A stretch of DNA of 33,362 nt from CAIVAT01 sp964628215 (GTDB lineage Bacteria > Bacteroidota > Bacteroidia > Bacteroidales > FEN-979): the NCBI GenBank assembly GCA_964628215.1, contig CAZVNF010000021.1:1-33362 (forward strand). The letters are read 5' to 3'. Both the position numbers and the translations under genes were made by a program. The notes under the pieces were generated by a model, which was not told the origin of the DNA, searched no databases, and was given only the letters and a program-made list of their open reading frames with translations. This document shows, piece after piece, positions 23,493-31,231 of the stretch (positions are counted from its first letter, which is position 1; each line of letters starts with the position of its first letter).

Positions 23493-24340
23493 TAAAGATT
23501 ATTGAGTCGCCGCGCGAAGGTATGCAGGGTTTTTCACGTATCATTCCTGCCGGGGAGAAGGTTCGTTATATCAACCATCTCCTGAAGGTTGGATTTGATA
23601 CCGTTGAGATCGGCAGCATTGTTTCACCCCGGATGATTCCGCAAATGGCAGATTCGCTGGAGGTTTTAAAAAAACTTGACCTTTCCGGGATATCCACAAA
23701 CCGGATGTTCCTGGCCGTAAATGCACGTGGCGCGGAAATGCTTGCTACGGTTGACGAACTCACCCACATTTCCTACCCTTTTTCCTTTTCACCGACGTTC
23801 CTGAAACTGAATGTCAACTCAACTGTGGAACAATCACTGGAAACTGCTGAAAAGGTAACCCGCCTTTGCCGGCAAAACAGGAAACAGGCGGTAATTTACA
23901 TTTCCATGGCCTTCGGGAATCCTTACGGGGACAACTGGAATACCGACCTCCTGGTTGAATGGGTTGACAAGTTATCCAAGGCAGGGGCAACAATTATTGC
24001 ATTGTCAAATGTATCCATGGAGATTGAGGCAGCGTTGATCCAGGAAGTTTATTCCATCCTGATCCCACAGTTTCCGGGAATCGAGTTTGGATTGCACCTG
24101 CATACCGCGAACCACGGATGGTTTGAAAAAGTAAATGCTGCATACAACGCGGGCTGCCGCCGTTTCGACGGGGTGATCAACGGCCTGGGGGGCTGTCCGA
24201 TGGCCGGGAAAGAGTTGCTTGGAAATCTCAGAACTGAAAACCTGGTCGGGTTTGCGGCAAGGAAAAAAATACCGCTGAAGATTCACCAGGAGGCAATGGA
24301 GGAGGCCCTTCAGATGGCTGATGGTCTCTTCTATGAATAA
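23489..24340 (+). CDS. Hydroxymethylglutaryl-CoA lyase (small Bacteroidota form)
   Basis: The 283-residue protein probably cleaves HMG-CoA to acetyl-CoA and acetoacetate, the last step of leucine degradation. It has the HxH metal site (H203, H205 in GLHLHTANHGWFEKV) and the active-site cysteine C236 in GLGGCPMAGKELLGNL. The N-terminal catalytic dyad is R9-E10 (IIESPREGMQG), where the family normally has R-D. The rest of the sequence matches the short HMG-CoA lyases of Bacteroidota. It is coupled to the 336-residue paralogue by the ATGA overlap. A dispersed repeat begins right after its stop. Confidence 0.87.
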   Translation: MIKIIESPREGMQGFSRIIPAGEKVRYINHLLKVGFDTVEIGSIVSPRMIPQMADSLEVLKKLDLSGISTNRMFLAVNARGAEMLATVDELTHISYPFSFSPTFLKLNVNSTVEQSLETAEKVTRLCRQNRKQAVIYISMAFGNPYGDNWNTDLLVEWVDKLSKAGATIIALSNVSMEIEAALIQEVYSILIPQFPGIEFGLHLHTANHGWFEKVNAAYNAGCRRFDGVINGLGGCPMAGKELLGNLRTENLVGFAARKKIPLKIHQEAMEEALQMADGLFYE

Positions 24341-24373
24341 CGAATATTGAATATGGATCAACGAATGTTGAAG
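24341..24373. repeat. Dispersed repeat copy 2
   Basis: CGAATATTGAATATGGATC followed by AACGAATGTTGAA is a near copy of the repeat at 11789-11832. It starts directly after the HMG-CoA lyase stop codon and fills most of the 60-bp gap to the acyl-CoA dehydrogenase gene. Confidence 0.75.
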
Positions 24374-24400
24374 TAAAAATTAACCCTAAAAAGCAAAATA

Positions 24401-25546
24401 ATGTACCTGACTGAAGAACACAATATGATTCGCAAGACCGTGAGGGATTTTGCAGAGCGCGAGATCAAGCCGGTTGCACATGAACTAGATGAAAAAGCTG
24501 AATTTTCGATTCCACTCACCAAAAGAATGGGCGAACTTGGTTTTTTCGGACTCCGGACCCCTGCTGAATACGGCGGGATTGACATGGACACCCTGGCCTA
24601 TGTGATTGCCGTGGAAGAGCTTGCGCGTATTGACAGTTCGCAGGCAGCTACCCTGGCAGCCCATATCTCGCTGGGAATCGGCCCCATAATGAACTACGGG
24701 TCCGAGGAACAAAAGCAGAAATACCTCCCGATGCTTTCAACCGGCGAAGCGCTTTGGGCTTTTGGCTTAACCGAACCGGATGCCGGGAGCGACTCTCGTG
24801 CCACAAAGACCACGGCCCGTCTTGAAGACGACCACTGGATCATCAACGGATCAAAGATTTTTATTACCAACGGAGCGTCATCCATCAACAAAGGGGCTAC
24901 CGTCCAGGTAGTTTCGGGTGAAGCCAGCGGGCAGAAAGAATTTTCAACCATCCTGGTTGATGCCGACACACCCGGATTCAAGCGGGTTCCCATGCATGGC
25001 AAAATGATGTGGCGGGCATCAGATACAGCACAGTTGTTTTTTGACGAATGCAAAGTACCGGCATCCAATATCCTCGGGAAACGCGGGGAAGGGTCGCACA
25101 TCATGCTCAGCACCCTCGACAGCGGCCGGCTTGCGATCGGCGCCATGGGGCTTGGGCTCGCACAGGGAGCCTTTGAACTGGCGATGACCTATGCGAAAAG
25201 CAGGAAACAGTTCGGCAAGCCCATTGCCCAGTTCCAGATAAATGCATTCAAACTGGCCGACATGGCCACCAAGATCGAACTGGCACGGAATCTTTTATAC
25301 AAAGGTGCCTGGCTTAAATCGAACGATCTGCCATATGCCAAGGAGGCCGCGATGGCAAAGTTGTATTGTTCTGAGATTGCAAGGGAAGTTGCCGATGAAG
25401 CAGTTCAGCTGCACGGAGGATATGGCCTGATGAAGGATTATGACATTGAACGCTTTTACCGCGACCAGCGTTTGTTGCAAATTGGTGAAGGCACTTCTGA
25501 GATCCAGCGGATGGTGATTTCGAGGTATATCGGTTGCTTTGATTGA
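24401..25546 (+). CDS. Acyl-CoA dehydrogenase, short-chain type
   Basis: The 381-residue FAD enzyme oxidises an acyl-CoA to the trans-2-enoyl form and passes electrons to ETF. The family signatures are FGLTEPDAGSD, ITNGASSINKG, RKQFGKPIAQFQ and LHGGYGLMKDYDIERFYRDQR. The catalytic base is visible as E363 in IGEGTSEIQR, the position used by short- and medium-chain enzymes. At the place where isovaleryl-CoA dehydrogenase carries its base (LDLER) this protein has LDSGR with G242. By position in the leucine cluster it would be expected to be isovaleryl-CoA dehydrogenase, but the active site says butyryl/short-branched type. It may share the operon despite the 60-bp repeat-bearing gap. Confidence 0.9.
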   Translation: MYLTEEHNMIRKTVRDFAEREIKPVAHELDEKAEFSIPLTKRMGELGFFGLRTPAEYGGIDMDTLAYVIAVEELARIDSSQAATLAAHISLGIGPIMNYGSEEQKQKYLPMLSTGEALWAFGLTEPDAGSDSRATKTTARLEDDHWIINGSKIFITNGASSINKGATVQVVSGEASGQKEFSTILVDADTPGFKRVPMHGKMMWRASDTAQLFFDECKVPASNILGKRGEGSHIMLSTLDSGRLAIGAMGLGLAQGAFELAMTYAKSRKQFGKPIAQFQINAFKLADMATKIELARNLLYKGAWLKSNDLPYAKEAAMAKLYCSEIAREVADEAVQLHGGYGLMKDYDIERFYRDQRLLQIGEGTSEIQRMVISRYIGCFD

Positions 25547-25563
25547 TCGGAAGCTGGTTTACC

Positions 25564-26436
25564 TTATTCTTTCACCACCTTGCCTGTTTTAATCAATTTG
25601 TTTTCGCTTCTTATTTCGTAAAGGTAAATCCCTGCAGTAAGTTGAGGCAAACGCAGGGTCACAACGTTTGTAAATCCCTGTTGGAATATTTTCCTGCTGG
25701 TCACATCGTATATTGATATTTCAGCCTGTCCGCAATTCAAACATTCCACCTTTAAATCATTTGCGAAAGGGTTGGGATACATCCATGGCTTCAGAGGTTC
25801 CTCAATTCGTTTGATTCCAAGATGGGGATTTTTGTTGCAGGCAAAATCTTTGATCGTAATTGTGAAGCTCGAAACGCTGCCGGTTGCTTCAACCCTGATC
25901 CATCCATAAAGTGTGTCCCTCGGATAAGTGAGCTTAACCCCGATGAAATGTTCGCCGATATTGGTCCAGTCATGTATAATAGGGCCCGTGGCCATCCCAT
26001 AGGTGGTTGACCACAGATAACTCGCTCCGGAGTTATACGTGCGTGTTCCGGGGATCGTATCTCCGAAATCAATGGTATCGGCAAGCAGTGCCACATATTG
26101 CGCAGGACAGCATCCCTGGGAGGTGTCAATACGTGATGCCACTGTGGCATAACTGCCCAACGGAACAATGGTACAGGACCCTCCTCCTCCTCCTAACCCC
26201 CCTCCGGCACCGGAACTCAGGTTAAAATCAGCCACGCCGTCCTGATCAATGTCAATTTTCATTTGTCCGCCCGGATACGGCGTCAGGTGAACAGCCAACG
26301 CTTCGAAGGATGAATCAGGAACCACATCGAAATAGGTATCCTTAACGGACACAGACCCTGCTGTAATAGACTGAGCCTTACAATGATTACCGGCGAAAAG
26401 TAATACAAGCACGAACAAATACAATATTTTATTCAT
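25564..26436 (-). CDS. T9SS type A sorting-domain protein, function unknown
   Basis: The product (290 residues from the ATG at 26436) has a signal peptide (MNKILYLFVLVLLFAGNHCKAQ), a body with a glycine-rich stretch (SSGAGGGLGGGGGSC) and the segment IDIDQDGVADF, which resembles a short calcium-binding aspartate loop. A complete C-terminal sorting domain follows (PWMYPNPFANDLKVE ... LTAGIYLYEIRSENKLIKTGKVVKE). It should be exported across the outer membrane by the type IX system. The GTG at 26451 is rejected as start because it lies inside the -7 element. I do not recognise the central domain. Confidence 0.8.
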   Translation of the reverse strand: MNKILYLFVLVLLFAGNHCKAQSITAGSVSVKDTYFDVVPDSSFEALAVHLTPYPGGQMKIDIDQDGVADFNLSSGAGGGLGGGGGSCTIVPLGSYATVASRIDTSQGCCPAQYVALLADTIDFGDTIPGTRTYNSGASYLWSTTYGMATGPIIHDWTNIGEHFIGVKLTYPRDTLYGWIRVEATGSVSSFTITIKDFACNKNPHLGIKRIEEPLKPWMYPNPFANDLKVECLNCGQAEISIYDVTSRKIFQQGFTNVVTLRLPQLTAGIYLYEIRSENKLIKTGKVVKE

Positions 26437-26450
26437 GGCAATAAATTTCA

Positions 26451-26458
26451 CAAATTTA
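26451..26458 (-). promoter_or_regulatory. -7 promoter element of the T9SS cargo gene
   Basis: On the minus strand TAAATTTG is a perfect -7 match 15 bases before the ATG at 26436. No -33 element is seen, because the upstream side is the inverted repeat at 26468. Confidence 0.55.
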
Positions 26459-26467
26459 CTTTATTTT

Positions 26468-26575
26468 TTAACCACTTAAGACACAGAGAACACCAGGAAA
26501 CACTAAGAAGTAAAATGAATATTTCACTTTATACCTTAGTGTTTCTTAGTGGACCTTCAGTGCCTGAGTGGTTTA
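26468..26575. repeat. Imperfect inverted repeat of the AACCACT..CACTAAG class
   Basis: The left arm (26468-26516, starting TTAACCACTTAAG and containing AAACACTAAG) is largely complementary to the right arm (26524-26575, containing CTTAGTGTTTCTTAGTGG and ending GAGTGGTTTAA). It occupies nearly the whole space between two minus-strand genes, 26459-26586. Similar arrays are scattered between genes in many Bacteroidota genomes. It could fold into a long imperfect hairpin and act as a terminator for the lipoprotein gene. Confidence 0.75.
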
Positions 26576-26586
26576 AATAATTCAAA

Positions 26587-27522
26587 TTACAACCACAGGT
26601 ACACCGTACCCGAATTGTTGTTGTGCTGCCAGTCGACCTTGAATTTAACCGGACATTCATTGCCTGTGACCGGCTGGTTATTGCTATTGTAGCCGAAAGT
26701 AAGGGTTGCACTTTTTGAATCACCGGGAATAGCATGTTTTTTCACCCCTGAACACGGGTCCCAACCGCAAACCTGGCGATGAACCACGGGCTGAATGATC
26801 TGGGTATAAAAATTTTCACCCTGGCGGTTTATTCCCCACACAACCAGATTGTCGAACCCTCCGGCTGACCCAAATCCATCCGTAGTCATAATGAGGTTGT
26901 CGGGAGGAGTTCCGGTAAATGTTTTCTGACGGGCCACATTCCAGGTTTTGGTTGTAGTATCACTGCTGAAAGTAACACTTGCATGCCCCCATGTTCTGTA
27001 AACCACAGCGTTGATGCCGTTTCCAAGTAACCAGATTACTCCCCCGCTTACATTTTTATGGGTTTTAACACTGTTGATGGTGATTGATTTCTGGTTCGAT
27101 ACTTTCGTAATGGTGAAATTAATATGCTTTATTTTTACTGTTGCCCCCTGCTGGTACCAATGCATGTCGACATGTTTTTTGATTTCAACCTGTCCGGTGC
27201 GGAAACGGGTTCCACTGCAATTCAACCCGTTATAGGTGATGTAGATGGTGATGGTGTCATTTGACACCGGGGTTGAGTCAATGGTCGCATTACAGGGAAA
27301 CTGATAGGTTGATTTCAGATTGCCGGTGGAGAGCACATTGTTCACATCGTTCATCGACTCATCAGTGGCAGATTCAAATGCTACTTCATCGTTGGAAAGT
27401 TGCTGCAGCGAAGAGGAATCAGTGGAAGGTTCAACGGTTTTGTCTTTCTGGCATCCGGTCAGCGACAGCCCGAAGACGGCAAGCGACATGAAAGTGAGGC
27501 GGATCAGGTTTGATGTTTTCAT
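26587..27522 (-). CDS. Lipoprotein of unknown function
   Basis: The 311-residue protein has a lipoprotein signal peptide with lipobox LTGC (cysteine 24). It is followed by QKDK, a charged stretch like the export signal for surface lipoproteins in Bacteroidota. The mature part begins with a serine/acidic linker (to about residue 65). Then comes a beta-rich domain with YITYNGLNCSGTRFRTGQ, two tryptophan-containing strands, a GFGSAGGFDNLVVWGINRQG segment, and a cysteine pair in VCGWDPCSGVKK. I do not recognise a family. Codon 1 lies close to the assembly gap, and the first six codons are duplicated on the other side of it. Confidence 0.75.
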   Translation of the reverse strand: MKTSNLIRLTFMSLAVFGLSLTGCQKDKTVEPSTDSSSLQQLSNDEVAFESATDESMNDVNNVLSTGNLKSTYQFPCNATIDSTPVSNDTITIYITYNGLNCSGTRFRTGQVEIKKHVDMHWYQQGATVKIKHINFTITKVSNQKSITINSVKTHKNVSGGVIWLLGNGINAVVYRTWGHASVTFSSDTTTKTWNVARQKTFTGTPPDNLIMTTDGFGSAGGFDNLVVWGINRQGENFYTQIIQPVVHRQVCGWDPCSGVKKHAIPGDSKSATLTFGYNSNNQPVTGNECPVKFKVDWQHNNNSGTVYLWL

Positions 27523-27714
27523 AGTTTAAGTGGTTTAGGTGTGATTGATTTGTGTTTCCNNNNNNNNNNNNNNNNNNNNNNNNNNNNNNNNNNNNNNNNN
27601 NNNNNNNNNNNNNNNNNNNNNNNNNNNNNNNNNNNNNNNNNNNNNNNNNNNNNNNNNNNCAGGTTTGATGTTTTCATAGTTTAAGTGGTTTAGGTGTGAT
27701 TGATTTGTGTTTCC
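27505..27714. other. Assembly gap of 100 N with a 55-bp duplicated flank
   Basis: Positions 27560-27659 are exactly 100 Ns. The 55 bases before the gap (27505-27559) are identical to the 55 bases after it (27660-27714), ending at the gap edge on each side. An overlap equal to a common assembly k-mer length (55) between two contig ends, left unmerged by a scaffolder, explains this. The real chromosome probably has one copy and no gap. Confidence 0.9.
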
Positions 27715-27801
27715 GGGGATAATACACATGAATTTGTGTTTACCCTGAGACGACCTGAATTTTTTTTTGATTACTTTTACACACTTAATCACACAACCCG
27801 G

Positions 27802-28776
27802 TTGATATCGCTGAACGAGATAAAAGCGCCCATTTCTGACCACATCGAAGCATTTGAAGGAAAGTTCAGGGCTTCGATGAAGAGTACCGTACCGCTGCTC
27901 GATACCATTACCCGCTATATTATCAAGCGTAAAGGAAAGCAGATGCGCCCGATGTTCGTGTTCCTTTCGGCCGGACTTTGCGGTACGGTGAATGAAAGCA
28001 CCTTCAGGGCGGCATCACTCATTGAACTTTTACACACGGCCACGCTTGTTCACGATGATGTGGTGGACGACTCAAACCTCCGCCGCGGTTTTTTCTCCCT
28101 CAATGCCCTGTGGAAAAACAAAATTGCCGTGCTGGTGGGGGATTACCTTTTATCGCGTGGATTACTGCTGGCACTGGAACAGGATGAATTCGAACTCCTG
28201 AAAATCGTGTCCAATGCGGTACGGGAGATGAGTGAAGGAGAATTGCTTCAAATGGAAAAGGCACGAAAAATGGATATCCGTGAGGACATTTATTTTGACA
28301 TCATCCGGAAAAAAACAGCCACCCTCATTGCATCCTGCTGTGCCTGCGGAGCATCTTCCGTACATGTTTCAAAAGAACAGATACAGGCGTTGTGGAACTT
28401 TGGGGAACATGTAGGGATCGCATTCCAGATAAAAGACGACCTGTTCGATTATGAATACAACAATGCAACCGGCAAGCCAAATGGAACCGACATCCGTGAC
28501 CAGAAAATGACCCTCCCGCTCATTTACCTGTTAAATCATTCCGATTTTATGGAAAAACGATGGATTATCAACACGGTGAAAAACCATCACGATGATGCGG
28601 CAAAGGTTTCCAAACTGATTGAAAAGGTGGTGGCACGTGGTGGAATTGCCTATGCCAATGAAAAAATGCTTGAATACCGGAAACAATCACTGGACATTCT
28701 CAGCGAATTTCCTGACAACAAATACCGTAAATCACTGGAACAACTGGTGATGTTCACTACAGAACGAACTACCTGA
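27802..28776 (+). CDS. Polyprenyl (octaprenyl-type) diphosphate synthase
   Basis: The protein condenses isopentenyl diphosphate units into a long prenyl chain, here most likely the side chain of menaquinone. Motifs are KGKQMRPMFVFLSA, the first aspartate motif HDDVVDD (from D85) and the second KDDLFDYE (from D212). I start at the TTG at 27802 (ISLNEIKAPISDHIEAFEGKF), giving 324 residues, the usual length. The frame is open back to an ATG at 27700, but that start lies inside the duplicated contig end and would add 34 atypical residues. A weak -7 match (TACTTTTA, 27772-27779) precedes the TTG. The product chain length cannot be read with certainty. Confidence 0.9.
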   Translation: MISLNEIKAPISDHIEAFEGKFRASMKSTVPLLDTITRYIIKRKGKQMRPMFVFLSAGLCGTVNESTFRAASLIELLHTATLVHDDVVDDSNLRRGFFSLNALWKNKIAVLVGDYLLSRGLLLALEQDEFELLKIVSNAVREMSEGELLQMEKARKMDIREDIYFDIIRKKTATLIASCCACGASSVHVSKEQIQALWNFGEHVGIAFQIKDDLFDYEYNNATGKPNGTDIRDQKMTLPLIYLLNHSDFMEKRWIINTVKNHHDDAAKVSKLIEKVVARGGIAYANEKMLEYRKQSLDILSEFPDNKYRKSLEQLVMFTTERTT

Positions 28777-28790
28777 CAGGACTGTTTTTC

Positions 28791-29849
28791 TCAGACTTTC
28801 TTTAAAGTAAATCCAAAAGTTGTACCTACCCCTACCGCACTGCGCACATTGATTGTTTGCTGATGAGCTTCCACAATATGTTTGACAATGGCAAGCCCCA
28901 GTCCTTTCCCTTTCTTTGTCGCGATCCTTCCCCGGTCAGTCCGGTAAAACCGTTCGAATACCCGGGCCAGGTCGGCCGGATCTATTCCTATTCCGTTGTC
29001 GGTAATTTCCACAAGCACATTTTCACCCATATCAAAAAAGGTGATTTTGGTCTTTCCGCTTTCACGGTTGCCATACCGGATGGAATTGTCGATAATGTTG
29101 GTAAGAACCTGCCTGATCTTGTCCTTGTCACCCTCCACGAGCATTTGCTTCCCGGGGTCATTCAGGGTAAGCAGGGTTTCATGCTTGCGGGCCTTCATTT
29201 CCAGAAGTTCTGTCACCTCCCTCGTCAGGGCGAAAATATCGAACCGGGTGATTTTCAATTTCAACTGCCCCGATTCAAGCTGCGAGATCTCATCCAGGTC
29301 TTCCAGGATTTTCACCAGCCTTTCGATACTCTTCTCCGTGCGCTTCAAATACTCCCTGTTCACGGAAGGATCTTCCAGCCCGCCGTCGAGCAGCGTTGAA
29401 ACATAGCCCTGGATATTAAAAAGCGGGGTTTTAAGTTCGTGCGACACATTTCCGATGAAATCGCGCCGATATTGTTCCAGGCGTTTGAGCTGTTCAATCT
29501 CAAGTTGTTTTTCCAACTCCCAGTTGTCGACCTCCTGCTGTACATGGTCTATGATATTGCTCGCCCGGTGAAGTGTGCCAGGATCCCGTTTACCAATCTT
29601 GACCGAGTGTATTGACTTGTAAATTAAACGAATCTTGCTGTAAATGAATTTTTCGAGGGTATAAAGAAATATCGCATAAGCGATGGTAAAAATCACGGCA
29701 GAAGTGATCACCAGCGCCAGGAATGTATAAAAATGAGAAAAGGCATCTTCAAAAATGATTCCAACCGACAGTAGGAACAGGACCGCATAGGCGCCTGTAA
29801 TAATCCCAGCGTTGAGCGTGGCTAGATTTCCGGGCTCATGTAACTTCAT
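28791..29849 (-). CDS. Two-component sensor histidine kinase, PhoR-like
   Basis: The 352-residue inner-membrane kinase has two membrane helices (about 13-33 and 41-63) with almost no periplasmic loop, so it may sense the membrane or a partner protein. Then come a HAMP/linker-like helix, HisKA with phospho-acceptor H137 (FIGNVSHELKTPLFNIQGY), and HATPase_c with N box IIDNSIRYG, G1 DNGIGID, F box FERFYR and G2 GKGLGLAIVKHI. The start overlaps the response regulator stop in an ATGA tetrad. Architecture and pairing with an OmpR-type regulator match the Bacteroidota PhoR/PhoB-like system (phosphate or envelope signal, inferred). Confidence 0.93.
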   Translation of the reverse strand: MKLHEPGNLATLNAGIITGAYAVLFLLSVGIIFEDAFSHFYTFLALVITSAVIFTIAYAIFLYTLEKFIYSKIRLIYKSIHSVKIGKRDPGTLHRASNIIDHVQQEVDNWELEKQLEIEQLKRLEQYRRDFIGNVSHELKTPLFNIQGYVSTLLDGGLEDPSVNREYLKRTEKSIERLVKILEDLDEISQLESGQLKLKITRFDIFALTREVTELLEMKARKHETLLTLNDPGKQMLVEGDKDKIRQVLTNIIDNSIRYGNRESGKTKITFFDMGENVLVEITDNGIGIDPADLARVFERFYRTDRGRIATKKGKGLGLAIVKHIVEAHQQTINVRSAVGVGTTFGFTLKKV

Positions 29850-30532
29850 CCCTCATCAAATTTATAACCCACACTTTTGATGGTTTTAATGCTGTCGATG
29901 CCCACCTTTTCGCGGATCCTGCGGATGTGGACATCGATGGTACGATCGCCCACGACCACATTTTCTCCCCAAACATTGGTGAAAATCTCTTCCCGTGTCA
30001 CCACTTTATCGGGACGGGATACAAGAAACTGGAGAAGTTCAAACTCTTTGCGCGCCAGCGTGATTTCCTCATCGTCCTTCAGCACCAGGTAGCGGTTCTT
30101 ATCGATGGTAAACCCCTTCATTGTAATGATGTTGCTATCCTCGGGCACCTCCTTGTACCTTCTTAACAGGGCCTGGATGCGGCTGATGAACACCTTGGGC
30201 TTGATGGGTTTTGCAATATAGTCATCCGCCCCTGCTTCAAACCCCGCAATCTGGGAAAAATCCTCGCCCCTTGCAGTTAAAAACGCAACCAGGGTTCCCG
30301 CCAGTTCAGGGATCTTCCTTATTTCAGCGCAGGCCTCCATCCCATCCATTACCGGCATCATCACATCAAGAATCACCAGCTGGGGTTTGTGTTCCCTGGC
30401 CAGCTTAACGGCCTTCTCTCCATTTTTGGCTTTAATTACACGGTATCCTTCTTTTTCCAGGTTATATCCCAGGAATTCAAGGATATCAGGTTCGTCGTCA
30501 GCCAGCAGGATGGTGATGTCTCGGTGTTCCAT
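29846..30532 (-). CDS. OmpR/PhoB family response regulator
   Basis: From the ATG at 30532 the product is 228 residues: a receiver domain with the acidic pocket DDE (12-14), phosphorylation site D56 (LVILDVMMPVMDG), T in FLTARGE and the conserved lysine in YIAKPIKP. A winged-helix DNA-binding domain follows (LARKEFELLQFLVSRPDKVVTREEIF ... VGDRTIDVHIRRIREKVG). The open frame reaches back to 30886, but those 118 residues lie antisense to the barrel gene and have no family match. A -7-like TACCTTTA sits on the minus strand at 30552-30559. Partner: the kinase downstream. Confidence 0.94.
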   Translation of the reverse strand: MEHRDITILLADDEPDILEFLGYNLEKEGYRVIKAKNGEKAVKLAREHKPQLVILDVMMPVMDGMEACAEIRKIPELAGTLVAFLTARGEDFSQIAGFEAGADDYIAKPIKPKVFISRIQALLRRYKEVPEDSNIITMKGFTIDKNRYLVLKDDEEITLARKEFELLQFLVSRPDKVVTREEIFTNVWGENVVVGDRTIDVHIRRIREKVGIDSIKTIKSVGYKFDEG

Positions 30533-30551
30533 GGTGAGTTGAAATGAATTG

Positions 30552-30593
30552 TAAAGGTAGAATATTTTTAACGGGGAAGATTTCATACTTTTA
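30552..30593. promoter_or_regulatory. Divergent promoter region, regulator / barrel gene
   Basis: On the minus strand TACCTTTA (30559-30552) and on the plus strand TACTTTTA (30586-30593) each match seven of eight positions of the -7 element. They face away from each other at suitable distances from the starts at 30532 and 30608. No -33 elements are clear. Confidence 0.4.
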
Positions 30594-30607
30594 TAGAAAA
30601 TTTGCAG

Positions 30608-31231
30608 ATGAAAAAAATTGTATTGCTGCTGATGATGGGGATGTCTCTTGCCGGCTTTGCCCAGCGCTTCAACGGCGGAATTCTTGCCGGAGGGCTTATC
30701 AGCCAGATTGACGGGGATACCTGGGTGGGATACAACAAGATAGGTTACCTTGCCGGGGGATTTGTCAGTTTGAGGTTGTCGCCCCGCTCCTCCTTCATGC
30801 TGGAGATGGAATATATTCAGAAAGGGATGAGGCAAAATGCAGACAGCGTTTACAATACCGGCACTACCTATCTCACGCGCCTGCACTATCTTGAAATTCC
30901 GTTACTGTACCAGTTTACCTTTGCGAAAAGAGTGCAGGTGGAGGCAGGACCGGCTGTTGATGTTCTGCTCGGATATTATGAAGAGGTAAACGGACTGGAT
31001 GCATCGGCGGAAATCACCGTAGATTACCGTACTGTTAATTTATGCGGGATCGCAGGTGTTTCCTGCTTTTTAACTGATCATCTTAAAGCGTGTTTCCGGT
31101 TTAACTATTCTCTTATGTCGACCCGGACAGATGTAACAGAGGGATCACGAAAAATTTTATTCGAAACAGGCCAGTACAACAATGTGCTTTCGCTCGCATT
31201 GAGCTGGTATTTTAAACCCAGGGATTACTAA
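30608..31231 (+). CDS. Outer-membrane beta-barrel protein (PorT-like family)
   Basis: The product is 207 residues with a signal peptide (MKKIVLLLMMGMSLAGFAQ) and a barrel of alternating strands typical of the outer-membrane beta-barrel 2 family in Bacteroidota. Examples are FNGGILAGGLISQIDGD, SSFMLEMEYIQKGM, LHYLEIPLLYQFTF, VQVEAGPAVDVLLGYY and the closing strand NNVLSLALSWYF. I use the ATG at 30608; a TTG two codons upstream is less likely. The stop is directly followed by the ubiX ATG, so the two may be translated together although their roles are unrelated. Confidence 0.87.
   Translation: MKKIVLLLMMGMSLAGFAQRFNGGILAGGLISQIDGDTWVGYNKIGYLAGGFVSLRLSPRSSFMLEMEYIQKGMRQNADSVYNTGTTYLTRLHYLEIPLLYQFTFAKRVQVEAGPAVDVLLGYYEEVNGLDASAEITVDYRTVNLCGIAGVSCFLTDHLKACFRFNYSLMSTRTDVTEGSRKILFETGQYNNVLSLALSWYFKPRDY

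Noticed and set aside
27700..27801. 34-residue N-terminal extension of the polyprenyl synthase
   Set aside because: The ATG lies in the duplicated contig end and the residues do not resemble the family; the TTG at 27802 gives the usual length.
30533..30886. 118-residue N-terminal extension of the response regulator
   Set aside because: The receiver domain starts at the ATG at 30532 as in the family; the extension lies antisense to the barrel gene and includes the promoter region.
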